Source: JACPFJ01 sp041738275
Lineage (GTDB): Bacteria; Desulfobacterota; Desulfuromonadia; Geobacterales; Pseudopelobacteraceae
Direction of reading: 5' to 3'
Assembly: GCA_041738275.1 (NCBI GenBank)
Contig: JBGSQD010000169.1
Coordinates: 1 to 64,000 of the forward strand
DNA: 64,000 nt
This document shows positions 42,676 through 51,338 of the stretch, piece after piece. The notes beneath the pieces are model-generated. The model saw only the letters and a list, made by a program, of their open reading frames with translations. It was not told the DNA's origin and ran no database searches. Made by a program: the position numbers and the translations under genes. Position 1 is the first letter of the stretch; every line of letters begins with the position of its first letter.

Positions 42676-43447
42676 GGTTACCTCCTTCATCTCTGAACGG
42701 GACGATAAAAGCCTTGTTCCGGAACGTAAGTGCGGTGGTCGCAACCCCGTAAATATCCCGGATAAACCTTGCATCCCATGGCTGGCAGCCTGCGGGCGGC
42801 GCGGCAACCTGCCCTTGCTTGAGAAATATGACCTGGTCGGCATTCAAAAAGGCCATATTGGGGTCGTGCAACACCGCTACAACGGTTACCCCGCCTGCGG
42901 TAATCTGACGGAGGATTTCAAGCAGCCGTTGCTGATTGGCCAGGTCGAGGTGTGCAGCCGGTTCGTCCAGCAGGATTACTTTGGGGGCCTGGGCCAAGAC
43001 ACGGGTGATCATAACCAACTGCCGCTCGCCACCTGACAGGTCGGTGTATGATCGCTTGGCAAGTGCTTCTATTCCTGTCGTGTACATTGCCAGACTCGAC
43101 ATTTCCCTGTCGTGAGCCGATGGAGTGGAGAACACATAAGCCGCCCGGCCGGTCAGGACTACGTCCTCGACGGTGAAAGGAAACACCGTCTGGTGAAATT
43201 GCGGCAGATAGCCGATCAATCCGGCGCGGGTACTCCCCGAAAGCGCCTCTATTTCCAGACCACCCACCTGAACGCTGCCCTCCTGCATCGGATTGATCCC
43301 AGCGATCACCTTGAGCAGGGTTGATTTTCCGCAGCCGTTGCGCCCCAGAATAACCGTCAATCCGCCGTCAGTTGCCGAGAATGACACATTCTTCAGCACC
43401 GGGCTTGAGTCATAGGTAAAACTCAGATTTGTCACCGTCAGTGCCAT
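42665..43447 (-). CDS. FepC/BtuD-type ABC ATPase (first uptake system)
   Basis: A 260-residue ATP-binding subunit: GRNGCGKSTLLKVIAG (Walker A), DLSGGERQLVMITRVL (signature), VILLDEPAAHLDL (Walker B), VAVLHDPN (H-loop). It belongs to the FecCDE/BtuCD importers for iron chelates, haem or corrinoids. It starts three bases after the permease gene. Substrate unassigned. Confidence 0.92.
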   Translation of the reverse strand: MALTVTNLSFTYDSSPVLKNVSFSATDGGLTVILGRNGCGKSTLLKVIAGINPMQEGSVQVGGLEIEALSGSTRAGLIGYLPQFHQTVFPFTVEDVVLTGRAAYVFSTPSAHDREMSSLAMYTTGIEALAKRSYTDLSGGERQLVMITRVLAQAPKVILLDEPAAHLDLANQQRLLEILRQITAGGVTVVAVLHDPNMAFLNADQVIFLKQGQVAAPPAGCQPWDARFIRDIYGVATTALTFRNKAFIVPFRDEGGNHAV

Positions 43448-43450
43448 GGT

Positions 43451-44458
43451 CTATTCTCCAAATCCGGCGCCGCTCTTTTTCAGCAGATAGATGAAAAACG
43501 GACCGCCGATCAGAGTGGTGAAGATGCCGACCGGCACCTCGAAGGTGGTGATGGCCCGGGCCAAATCGTCCACCAGCACCAGGAAGGTTCCTCCAAAGGC
43601 AAATGAGACCGGCAGGGTGCGGGTGTTGTCCGGACCGACCAGCATCCTCACCATGTGCGGAATAACCAACCCCACCATGCCGATGATACCGGCTACTGCC
43701 ACTGCTGCCGAAGCGGCCAGGGTCGCGGGAACCAGAAGCAGGAGTTTTTCGCGCTCAGGGTTCAATCCGACCGCTCTGGTCTCTTCATCCCCAAGGGCGA
43801 GCACGTTCATTCGCCAGCGCATGGCGAAGAGCACCGCCACACCGGCAGTGATCGGTAGCAGTGCCGACTGTACCTTCAGCCAGCTGGCATTATGCAGGTT
43901 GCCCATGGTCCAGTGGACGATGGTCTGCAGCTTAAAGGGGTCGTTCACGATCTGGACGATTGTCAGCAGCGCGGTAAAGATGCCGCCGATGATAATGCCG
44001 GCCAGCACCAGCGATACGATTGACAATCCGCGTCTGTTGACCGCCAGCAGGTAACTGAGGGCTGCCGCCAGCAGCCCGAAGACAAAGGCGCTTGGCTGCA
44101 GGGGAAGCCAACCGACGGTCAACGCCAGGGCCGCGCCGAAGGCGGCCCCGGAGGAGAGGCCGAGGATATCGGGCGATACCAGCGGATTACGCACCATGGC
44201 CTGCAGTGCCGTTCCCGAGGCGGCCAGGGCGCCGCCCACCAGGAAATCCAGGCAGATCCTCGGCAGTCGGATGTTGAACAATACTTCTGCAGCCATATCC
44301 AGGGTGCCGTCGGCTGGAAGCGCGCTTAGCGCCAGCTTGTGCCCGAACGCCTGCAGCACATCGCCCGGGGCTACACCACCACCGGGGCCGATAAACAGCG
44401 ACAGGAGCAGTACCGGAAAGGGGAGCAGGTAATATATGACGGGAGCGGGACGGGGCAT
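43451..44458 (-). CDS. FecCD/BtuC-type ABC permease (first uptake system)
   Basis: A 335-residue membrane protein with about ten helices. Family markers: RLPRICLDFLVGGALAASGT, NPLVSPDILGLSSGAAFGA, LGDEETRAVGLNP and GLVIPHMVRMLVGPDN. It forms the channel of an iron-chelate or corrinoid importer. It lies three bases after the binding protein gene. Confidence 0.93.
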   Translation of the reverse strand: MPRPAPVIYYLLPFPVLLLSLFIGPGGGVAPGDVLQAFGHKLALSALPADGTLDMAAEVLFNIRLPRICLDFLVGGALAASGTALQAMVRNPLVSPDILGLSSGAAFGAALALTVGWLPLQPSAFVFGLLAAALSYLLAVNRRGLSIVSLVLAGIIIGGIFTALLTIVQIVNDPFKLQTIVHWTMGNLHNASWLKVQSALLPITAGVAVLFAMRWRMNVLALGDEETRAVGLNPEREKLLLLVPATLAASAAVAVAGIIGMVGLVIPHMVRMLVGPDNTRTLPVSFAFGGTFLVLVDDLARAITTFEVPVGIFTTLIGGPFFIYLLKKSGAGFGE

Positions 44459-44461
44459 GGG

Positions 44462-45550
44462 CTAGATTCCCTGAAGCTTTCTGCCGTAGAGCTTGAACAG
44501 CATAGTCTGCTTTTCCTTCTCCAGATCAATATTTGTGAACAGCTGCGGATTGGCCCATTTGGCAACCATTTTTATGGCGTACTGGAACTTGAGCGTCCAG
44601 AGATCACAGAGGAAGGGTTCGGGAAATTCATGGACCCGACGATTTTTTACCGCCCTGACTGATTGCCACTGGGAATCGGCAATCACATCTCCGGGATTTT
44701 TGCGCTCGTTGTACCACATGACGATCAGGTCAGGATTCCAGCCCAGAACCTTTTCCATGTTTGCCACCAGATGTTCGCTCTTGATTGATCCGCAGACATT
44801 ACGGCCACCGGACATGGTAATCAGGTCATCAACAGTACTGCCGCCGCAGGAGGTCTCCAGGTTCCCCTGCGCCCACATATAGTAAACACCGGGGCGCTTG
44901 CCGGCCGGGAGAGTTGCAACACGACGGGCGAAACGATCCACCTCACCACGCGTGTAGGCAATCACCTCATTGGCCCGTTTTCCGCTTCCGGTGAGGGCTC
45001 CCAGGTCCCGCATCTCTTTATAGACATCCTCCCAACCGGTCAGAAACACGCCGTATACCGGAATTCCTCTCGCTTCGAGTGCTGTAATCGATTCGGTCTG
45101 CTGTGACCAGATGATAACCAGATCCGGCTTGAGGGCGACCACACTTTCAAGGCTGACGAAATCCCAGTTGCCGGGTGCAGGGAGTTTCTTTTGCCTGATC
45201 CGGGCGTCCAGCGCTGCATACCATTTGTTGACCGAACTGTTATAGATGTTTGCCGAGACACCAACCACCTGCTGTTCGACACCGATCATGTAAAGACCGC
45301 TCAGGGCGCTTTCGATAAGGCAGACAATTCGCTTGGCCGGTTTTTGCAGTGTAATATGTTTGCCACGGAAGTCGGTGACCGACAGTTGTGCCGCTTCAGA
45401 GGCAACAGATGTACAGAGAAGAACTACTACGATTGCAAGGTAGTAGAATGCAAAAAGAGCCGGGCGATTAACCGCCCGGCAATTGCACGAAGGAAGCACG
45501 TCTGTGTGACCGTGTATCTTTGGTGTGTTGTGTGAATGGAGCATTTTCAC
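44462..45550 (-). CDS. Periplasmic binding protein of the first uptake system
   Basis: A 362-residue solute-binding protein of the PeripBP-2 (BtuF/FepB) type. An N-terminal tail precedes a hydrophobic export segment (FYYLAIVVVLLCTSVASEA). The mature part contains ITLQKPAKRIVCLIESALSG, LKPDLVIIWS and GWNPDLIVMWYN. The start codon is GTG at 45550 or ATG at 45544. Only two bases separate it from the receptor. A siderophore, haem or corrinoid ligand would all fit; the sequence alone does not decide. Confidence 0.85.
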   Translation of the reverse strand: MKMLHSHNTPKIHGHTDVLPSCNCRAVNRPALFAFYYLAIVVVLLCTSVASEAAQLSVTDFRGKHITLQKPAKRIVCLIESALSGLYMIGVEQQVVGVSANIYNSSVNKWYAALDARIRQKKLPAPGNWDFVSLESVVALKPDLVIIWSQQTESITALEARGIPVYGVFLTGWEDVYKEMRDLGALTGSGKRANEVIAYTRGEVDRFARRVATLPAGKRPGVYYMWAQGNLETSCGGSTVDDLITMSGGRNVCGSIKSEHLVANMEKVLGWNPDLIVMWYNERKNPGDVIADSQWQSVRAVKNRRVHEFPEPFLCDLWTLKFQYAIKMVAKWANPQLFTNIDLEKEKQTMLFKLYGRKLQGI

Positions 45551-45552
45551 CC

Positions 45553-47571
45553 TCAGAACTTTAACTCCAAGGTTCCAAATGCGTTGAATCCGGGGTCCTG
45601 GAACTGCCAGGGCATCTCATATTTTTTGTTGAAAAGATTATTCAGATCTATAGCTGCGGTTATGGTGTAGTCTGCCGTTGTCAAAATTGATTTATCAAGC
45701 TTGAGGTTAACCACCTGATAGGGGCCGAACTTCTTGCGGCCGCTCTTGGAGGTGCTGTCGTAATAGTTACCGACCATTTGGACATATGGTGACACTTTGA
45801 AGTCCAACGGCAGCTTTGCCGTGATGCCGACGTTGGCAACAAAGTCGGGAACAAAGGAGAGGTCGGCGCCGTCCTGATCCTTGTCCAGTGAGTTTTTGAC
45901 TTTGGTTGCCGTGTAGGTCAGATTGGCAAACCACTGGAGATAATCTGCTACAGCCTGTTCGACGGTGACTTCGACGCCGTAGGAATGGGCCTTGCCGGCA
46001 TTGACCGACTTGCTCTGGGAGGGGTTCTGGCTGACTGCGTTATCAACGATGGCGTCTTCCAGATAATTGTAGAAACCTCTGATGCCGACTTTCATCGAAT
46101 CAAGCGGCTGCAGGTCGATTCCCAGGTCTGAACCGATGCCGCTTTCCGGCTTCAACCCCGGATTGGGAAGTTGTCCGTTTTTACCAATTACGCCGGCATC
46201 AGCGGCGTTGAGCGTTCCTCCGACGGATTTTGCCGATGGTGCCACAAAGCTGGAACCTGAATTGGCATACACCGCAAACCTGGGCGTGACATTGTAGCGG
46301 GCGCCAACACTCCAGAGCAGCTTGTCCCAGGATTGTTCCTTGAGACCAGGTGTCGCGCCGCTGATCAGGTCATAGCTGTGCTGGGTGTGGTTGAAGCGCC
46401 CGCCTGCACGCAGGACCAGCTTGTCGATGACCAGTTTTTCCTGAAGGAAGACTCCGGTTGACCAGGCATTGGTATCATTGTTAGTGGTTTTGACACCATT
46501 CACTTCGGCATAGGTCTTATAGGTAGCAACCTGAGAGTCAGCACCAAAGGTTAGAACGCTGTTGCCGAGGTGCTTGTAATTGAGGGTCACATCCGACGGA
46601 AAGATGTTTTGCTCTACTCCGTCATGCTCACGCAGGGCCAGGTTGGGGAAGTTATCTTCGGCCCAGCGACGATCATAATTGCGGTAGCCGGTCTTTACCT
46701 GCAGATTCAGGTCATTTGTAATCTGGTTGGAATAGATGGCGTTGATGGTGTCATAGTTGTGGTTAAAATCGCGATTAGGTCGTCCTGCGTCCCCCGAATG
46801 CCGGGTATGGTGCATGAACAGCGACAGCTTATGATCGTCACGGTCAAAGAGATAGGTCAGTTTGCCGTAGAGTTTTGTCTTCTGGTATTCCGGGTCTTTG
46901 GTGAAATTCAACCAGGAGGGGTTGGTGCCGTAGTTGGTGTAGTCCGATTTTTCGTAATTGGCTCCCAGGAAGTAGTTGAAGTTGCCCTTATGGTTCTGGG
47001 TGAAGAATCTTGCGTTGAAGGTGTTGTACGAACCGTAACCAAGAAGTATGCGGCTGGTTGCGCTGTCGATTTTATCCTTGAGGATGAAGTTGGTAATGCC
47101 GGCCAGGGGAGCTTCATTGCCGGCAAAATCCATGCTGAGATAGTTGGAGTACATGACCGAAGCCGGCCCCTTATACAACTCAACTCGCTCAAAAGCCCAC
47201 GGATCAAGGCTCATGGCGTCCACAAAGGAATCGATGGGCAGCCCATCCAGCAGAAAACCGTTATACTTTGGTCCCAGTCCGCCAAAAGAACCCCAGTTGG
47301 CGTCGTTACGGGAGAGTGGATTGACAAACTGGCCGGCACTGTACTTCAAGAGCTCGGATATATTTCTGTTGTAGTTGGTTTGGTTATCAAACTCATCTGA
47401 ATAGAAAGTCTCAACCTTCTGGGTAACCTGAGACTGGGGCTGCGCGATTTTTGTATCCGTAACAATAACCTCAGGAAGGGCATAGGGTTTTACATCCTTT
47501 TTCCCCTCTTCTGCCATGGCTGGCGACGCTGCCATGATGGCTGTTACGATACTCAGTATTTCTTTCTTCAT
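45553..47571 (-). CDS. TonB-dependent receptor of the first uptake system
   Basis: A 672-residue outer-membrane receptor. Signal peptide to about residue 20, a TonB-box-like LPEVIVTDTK, plug domain with ELLKYSAGQFVNPLSRND and VELYKGPASVMYSN, then the barrel ending in LELKF. The nearest relatives by pattern are catecholate-siderophore or haem receptors, but the ligand is not evident. It is followed by a matching ABC importer. Confidence 0.88.
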   Translation of the reverse strand: MKKEILSIVTAIMAASPAMAEEGKKDVKPYALPEVIVTDTKIAQPQSQVTQKVETFYSDEFDNQTNYNRNISELLKYSAGQFVNPLSRNDANWGSFGGLGPKYNGFLLDGLPIDSFVDAMSLDPWAFERVELYKGPASVMYSNYLSMDFAGNEAPLAGITNFILKDKIDSATSRILLGYGSYNTFNARFFTQNHKGNFNYFLGANYEKSDYTNYGTNPSWLNFTKDPEYQKTKLYGKLTYLFDRDDHKLSLFMHHTRHSGDAGRPNRDFNHNYDTINAIYSNQITNDLNLQVKTGYRNYDRRWAEDNFPNLALREHDGVEQNIFPSDVTLNYKHLGNSVLTFGADSQVATYKTYAEVNGVKTTNNDTNAWSTGVFLQEKLVIDKLVLRAGGRFNHTQHSYDLISGATPGLKEQSWDKLLWSVGARYNVTPRFAVYANSGSSFVAPSAKSVGGTLNAADAGVIGKNGQLPNPGLKPESGIGSDLGIDLQPLDSMKVGIRGFYNYLEDAIVDNAVSQNPSQSKSVNAGKAHSYGVEVTVEQAVADYLQWFANLTYTATKVKNSLDKDQDGADLSFVPDFVANVGITAKLPLDFKVSPYVQMVGNYYDSTSKSGRKKFGPYQVVNLKLDKSILTTADYTITAAIDLNNLFNKKYEMPWQFQDPGFNAFGTLELKF

Positions 47572-47604
47572 TGTCTGTCCTCCTTTGTAATAAATATCCG
47601 GGAG

Positions 47605-48390
47605 TCAATCATTTCCCCCAAGTGAAAATCTGATTGGTAAGAGCGCCTTTGAGGCGACCGGTTTTCCCGTCATCCTGGCAGGTAGAAAACTCGATTTTTT
47701 CAGTGCTTCCACAGCAGCGGCAGCAAAGCCATAACCGGGGTCATCAAGCACTTCTATGTTCTTCAAGGCCCCGTTCTCGTCAATTGTCAATCGCAAGAGC
47801 ACCTTTCCTTCTCGATTGAATTTTTTGGCTGACAAGGGGTAGGTTGGCTGGGCTTGTCGTTTGAAGGCAGGTCCGGCAGAACTGCCAAAAGTAACCTCTC
47901 CGAAGGAAACACCATTTCCTGCTGTTACTGGGCTTGCTGAACTTGGCTTATCTAGTGATGCATTGCTTCCGGGTTGTGCGGAAAAATAGTCAGGTTCAGC
48001 AGTCTGTATGACGTGTGGCAATGTTTCTACAGGCTCTGTTTTTAGGTTTGGCAAACTTGTCGTCAAGATCTGTGGTTTTACCGTTTCAGGGACTGGTGCA
48101 ACAACCGGCGAACGTTCAGGATTGCTCGGGATGCTCTTTCGTTGAAACAGTTTTTTCTGAGGTGCCGACTGAATGCCTGGGTTATTTGTTGTCTGCTTGC
48201 TCTGATTCGGAAAGGGTGGAACCGTTGCCAGATCGACCATCACAACAGTAGACTTCTGTAGCTGCATTTGTATCGTTCGACTGCACCACCATGCAACTAC
48301 GGCGAAAGCTGCGGCATGGAGTGCCGCAGACACTACTAAAAGACGGTAGAAACGCTGATGCGTCACTGATGTCAGGTTAAAGGTCGTCAT
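47605..48390 (-). CDS. tonB: TonB energy-transducing protein (uptake system 1)
   Basis: A 261-residue TonB with an N-terminal anchor (LLVVSAALHAAAFAVVAWW), a Pro- and Ser-rich linker and the C-terminal domain YPLSAKKFNREGKVLLRLTI ... EALKKSSFLPAR. It heads the receptor-binding-protein-permease-ATPase operon. It is clearly different from the copper-set TonB. Confidence 0.88.
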   Translation of the reverse strand: MTTFNLTSVTHQRFYRLLVVSAALHAAAFAVVAWWCSRTIQMQLQKSTVVMVDLATVPPFPNQSKQTTNNPGIQSAPQKKLFQRKSIPSNPERSPVVAPVPETVKPQILTTSLPNLKTEPVETLPHVIQTAEPDYFSAQPGSNASLDKPSSASPVTAGNGVSFGEVTFGSSAGPAFKRQAQPTYPLSAKKFNREGKVLLRLTIDENGALKNIEVLDDPGYGFAAAAVEALKKSSFLPARMTGKPVASKALLPIRFSLGGND

Positions 48391-48705
48391 TTATCCATAG
48401 TTGCACATCTGTATTTGTAATTTAGACGCAATATAGGTACATAAAAATCATATTGCAATGTAAATAAACATACTAAAATAATAATCGTGCTACTTAAAAG
48501 AAGAGATTTGCTTCTCGGTGGAATAGGGAAAAGCATTGTGAGACTGAAAGGCTAGTGAAGATTTGTTGCAGAGGTCATGACGAGTTTCCTGTGTTTGACA
48601 CCTTTGACGCCGATCAGTTCATCGGCAATTCACGATAAACAAAATAATGTGGAAATTGTTGATCCACATAAGCAGTGCAAGAAATTCTTTGATATTACTC
48701 TATCC
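48391..48705. promoter_or_regulatory. Intergenic region with tonB promoter and btuD-side terminator
   Basis: 315 bases without a gene. On the minus strand TTGCAA (48458-48453), 17 bases, TATATT (48435-48430) forms a good promoter for the tonB operon. Near 48648-48668 a TGTGGA / TCCACA hairpin followed on the minus strand by TTATTTTGTTT is a likely terminator of the btu operon. A further GCCGAT / ATCGGC hairpin lies near 48610-48627. No riboswitch is seen here. Confidence 0.6.
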
Positions 48706-49482
48706 TCACATGCGGCACTGCAGGCTGGCAACAGCCAAAGCACGACAAACTGAACGATTGGCTGCCATATAAAGGCCGATTGAGTCATTCAGGTCATAGG
48801 TGTCCTGTACTATTTCATCCGTGAGAACGCTGCCAGGATCTCCTTGCGCAATCAGTCGGCCATGTTTCACCAGGAGCAGGCGGTCCAGCATGGCGCCCAT
48901 CCCGATATCGTGGAGGGACATGAATACGGAGACCTTTTTTTCACGAACAATATCTTTAAGAAGTCGGTACAGATCGAACTGGTACTTGATGTCGAGGCTC
49001 GCCAGGGGTTCATCAAGCAGCAATACTCTGGCGCCTTGTACCAAGGTCATGGCAATGTAAGCGCGTCTCCGTTCACCGCCGCTCAGTTCGGCAAGATGTG
49101 TGTTTGTCTTATCCTGCAGACCGACCAAAAGGAGTGCCTCCTCCACGGTGAGTGCCTGTGCTCCGTTTTGTGGATACTCGCCCATTCTGACGAGTTCGCC
49201 AACCCGGAATGGTGCCTGCAGATCGAGTATCTGCGGGAGATAGGCGACCTGTTGTGCCCGTTCCTTACCGCTATAAGTGCCAATCGCATGTTCACCAATC
49301 ATTATGATCCCTTTTTGAGGAGAAAGAAGACCAGCGGCTAGCTTGAGGATTGTCGACTTGCCGGCTCCATTTGGCCCCATCAGTCCGACCAGTTCACCTT
49401 CAGCCACCGAGAACGACAGCTGGTCCATAAATCTCTCAGGGCCGTAGGAAAATGAAACGTTTGTAAATTCAAGGGTAGTCAT
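48706..49482 (-). CDS. btuD: Cobalamin ABC importer ATPase
   Basis: A 258-residue ATPase: GPNGAGKSTILKLAAG (Walker A), AELSGGERRRAYIAMTL (signature), VLLLDEPLASLDI (Walker B) and SLHDIG (H-loop). As part of the riboswitch-controlled btu operon it powers B12 entry through BtuC. A short C-terminal extension (ANRSVCRALAVASLQC) is not part of the ATPase core. Confidence 0.9.
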   Translation of the reverse strand: MTTLEFTNVSFSYGPERFMDQLSFSVAEGELVGLMGPNGAGKSTILKLAAGLLSPQKGIIMIGEHAIGTYSGKERAQQVAYLPQILDLQAPFRVGELVRMGEYPQNGAQALTVEEALLLVGLQDKTNTHLAELSGGERRRAYIAMTLVQGARVLLLDEPLASLDIKYQFDLYRLLKDIVREKKVSVFMSLHDIGMGAMLDRLLLVKHGRLIAQGDPGSVLTDEIVQDTYDLNDSIGLYMAANRSVCRALAVASLQCRM

Positions 49483-49503
49483 TGATACAATCTCCGGCAG
49501 CGG

Positions 49504-50478
49504 TCAGTGGGTCTTTCTTTGGCCCAACAGATAAATGAAATACGGGGAGCCGATAAGTGCTGCGATAACCCCGGCTGGCAGTTCCAGTGGAGCTGCAACG
49601 GTCCTGCCGATAGCGTCGGCAACGCAGAGCAGGGTACCGCCGGCAACAACGGAGAGCGGCAGTACAACAACTGCGTCCGAACCGACATGACGCCGGACGA
49701 CATGGGGTACTACCAGTCCAATAAAACCAACGACGCCACCCATGGAGACCGATGCCGCCGTCATGAGTGAAGCAGCAATAAAGAGGAAGAGCCTTTCCCG
49801 TATCGGATTAAACCCAAGGCTGTGAGCAATGTCGTCTCCCAGCGTCAAAGCGTTCAGCCCTCTGCGCCTGGTCAATGCAAGACCAAGCCCGCCAAGTATC
49901 AAGAGCAGTCCCGCCGGAAGCAATTCCCAATCAACCATCGAGAGATCGCCGGACATCCAGAGTATTGCCCTCTTGAGGCCGTCATCCACAGAAATAGTCA
50001 TGACCAACATGAGTACAGCAGAAAGAAAGAATCCTATCCCCACCCCTGCCAGAAGCAGCCGTTCCGGTTGCAGACCTTTCCAGCCGTGACCAAGAATGAC
50101 AACGGCCGCACCTGTGGCAATTGCACCGATAAACGCCAGTATCGGGACGCTTAACGTGAACAGGGAGATGCCAAACATCAGCCCGAACGAAGCTGCCAGT
50201 GACGCACCGCTGGAAATACCCAGAATGTACGGGTCTGCCAGGGGATTGCGAAAGATTCCTTGAAGGATGGCACCCGATGCCCCAAGAGCGCCGCCCATGA
50301 GAAGGGCAACTGCGGTTCGTGGCAGTCTGATGGCAAGGAGTGTGCGACATGTTTCGCTGTCCAGGATGAAAGGGTTCAATAATCGCGGGCCGCTGGCAAC
50401 CGAGACGAGAATAATACACAAGGAGGCGGCACAGAGTGCCGCTGCTATAAGAAACGTTGAACTATTGTCACGCTTCAT
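49504..50478 (-). CDS. btuC: Cobalamin ABC importer permease
   Basis: A 324-residue BtuC/FecCD permease of about ten helices: IRLPRTAVALLMGGALGASG, NPLADPYILGISSGASLAAS, LGDDIAHSLGFNP and GLVVPHVVRRHVGSDA. It overlaps btuF by four bases, so translation is coupled. Confidence 0.92.
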   Translation of the reverse strand: MKRDNSSTFLIAAALCAASLCIILVSVASGPRLLNPFILDSETCRTLLAIRLPRTAVALLMGGALGASGAILQGIFRNPLADPYILGISSGASLAASFGLMFGISLFTLSVPILAFIGAIATGAAVVILGHGWKGLQPERLLLAGVGIGFFLSAVLMLVMTISVDDGLKRAILWMSGDLSMVDWELLPAGLLLILGGLGLALTRRRGLNALTLGDDIAHSLGFNPIRERLFLFIAASLMTAASVSMGGVVGFIGLVVPHVVRRHVGSDAVVVLPLSVVAGGTLLCVADAIGRTVAAPLELPAGVIAALIGSPYFIYLLGQRKTH

Positions 50479-51338
50479 GGCATTTTCCCGCAGCGATCGA
50501 GTTCTGCCATGCCAACCGGAATTCTCGGACCAGGACGATACAGGGCATCATCCATGAAGCAGATACGCCCTTTCTTCACCGCATCAAGCATGTTGATGCT
50601 CTTCAGAAAGCCTTTGGCAAGTGTTTTCATGTCATCGTGCCCCTTGCCGATCAGTATCAGATCAGGCTGACGTTCAATAACCGCCTCTACCGAGAAACGT
50701 GGATAGGCAACCTTGCCGTCAGCCGCTATATTGCGTAAACCGCTCATTTTCATGGCATCGTCCAGGATCGTGCCGGGACCGGCAACGATAAGTGGACTCG
50801 GCCAGATGACGAAAAGTGCCTTCCTGCCGCCACCGTTGTTTGTTCGGGATGATTTCCCCCGAAGCGACGAACTGACATCACGAATCGCCTTCTCGATATT
50901 TCCCGCCAGTACATCAGCGGGCGGTTGCGCTCCCAGTGTCTGGCCCATCTCCCGTATGCCGGCGGGGATTTCAGGCAGTCGTCTTGATTTGAAGACATGA
51001 GTTCTGATACCAAGTTTGCGAAGTCGTTCGGAAATAGCCTTAGGATTGCCGTCACTGGTCATGACAACAATATCAGGTTTCAGGGCAACTATTGCCTCCA
51101 AGGATGGATTGGCCATGCCGCCGATCTTCGTCTTGCTGCGTGCTTCGTCGGGGCGGTCACAGACAGTAGTCACACCGACTACCCGCTCGCCCAGGCCAAG
51201 CGAGAAAATGATCTCGGTCATGGCCGGGGCGAGCGAGATGATCCGTTTTGGCGGAGGAGCCGCGCCGCAAAGAGCCGTTTCGCTCCACCCAATCAGGAAC
51301 AGCAGGCAGAGCATCAGACCTGTTACATTGCATCGCAC
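50475..51338 (-). CDS. btuF: Periplasmic cobalamin-binding protein
   Basis: A 287-residue BtuF-type binding protein: signal peptide to about residue 25, then PKRIISLAPAMTEIIFSLGL and VVGVTTVCDRPDEA, the corrinoid-type signature (Cys-Asp-x-Pro), and LEAIVALKPDIVVMTSD. It captures B12 in the periplasm for BtuCD. Its start overlaps the btuB stop by one base. Confidence 0.92.
   Translation of the reverse strand: MRCNVTGLMLCLLFLIGWSETALCGAAPPPKRIISLAPAMTEIIFSLGLGERVVGVTTVCDRPDEARSKTKIGGMANPSLEAIVALKPDIVVMTSDGNPKAISERLRKLGIRTHVFKSRRLPEIPAGIREMGQTLGAQPPADVLAGNIEKAIRDVSSSLRGKSSRTNNGGGRKALFVIWPSPLIVAGPGTILDDAMKMSGLRNIAADGKVAYPRFSVEAVIERQPDLILIGKGHDDMKTLAKGFLKSINMLDAVKKGRICFMDDALYRPGPRIPVGMAELDRCGKMP

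Noticed and set aside
46570..47400. 276-codon + strand frame
   Set aside because: Antisense to the TonB receptor; composition is that of a shadow frame.
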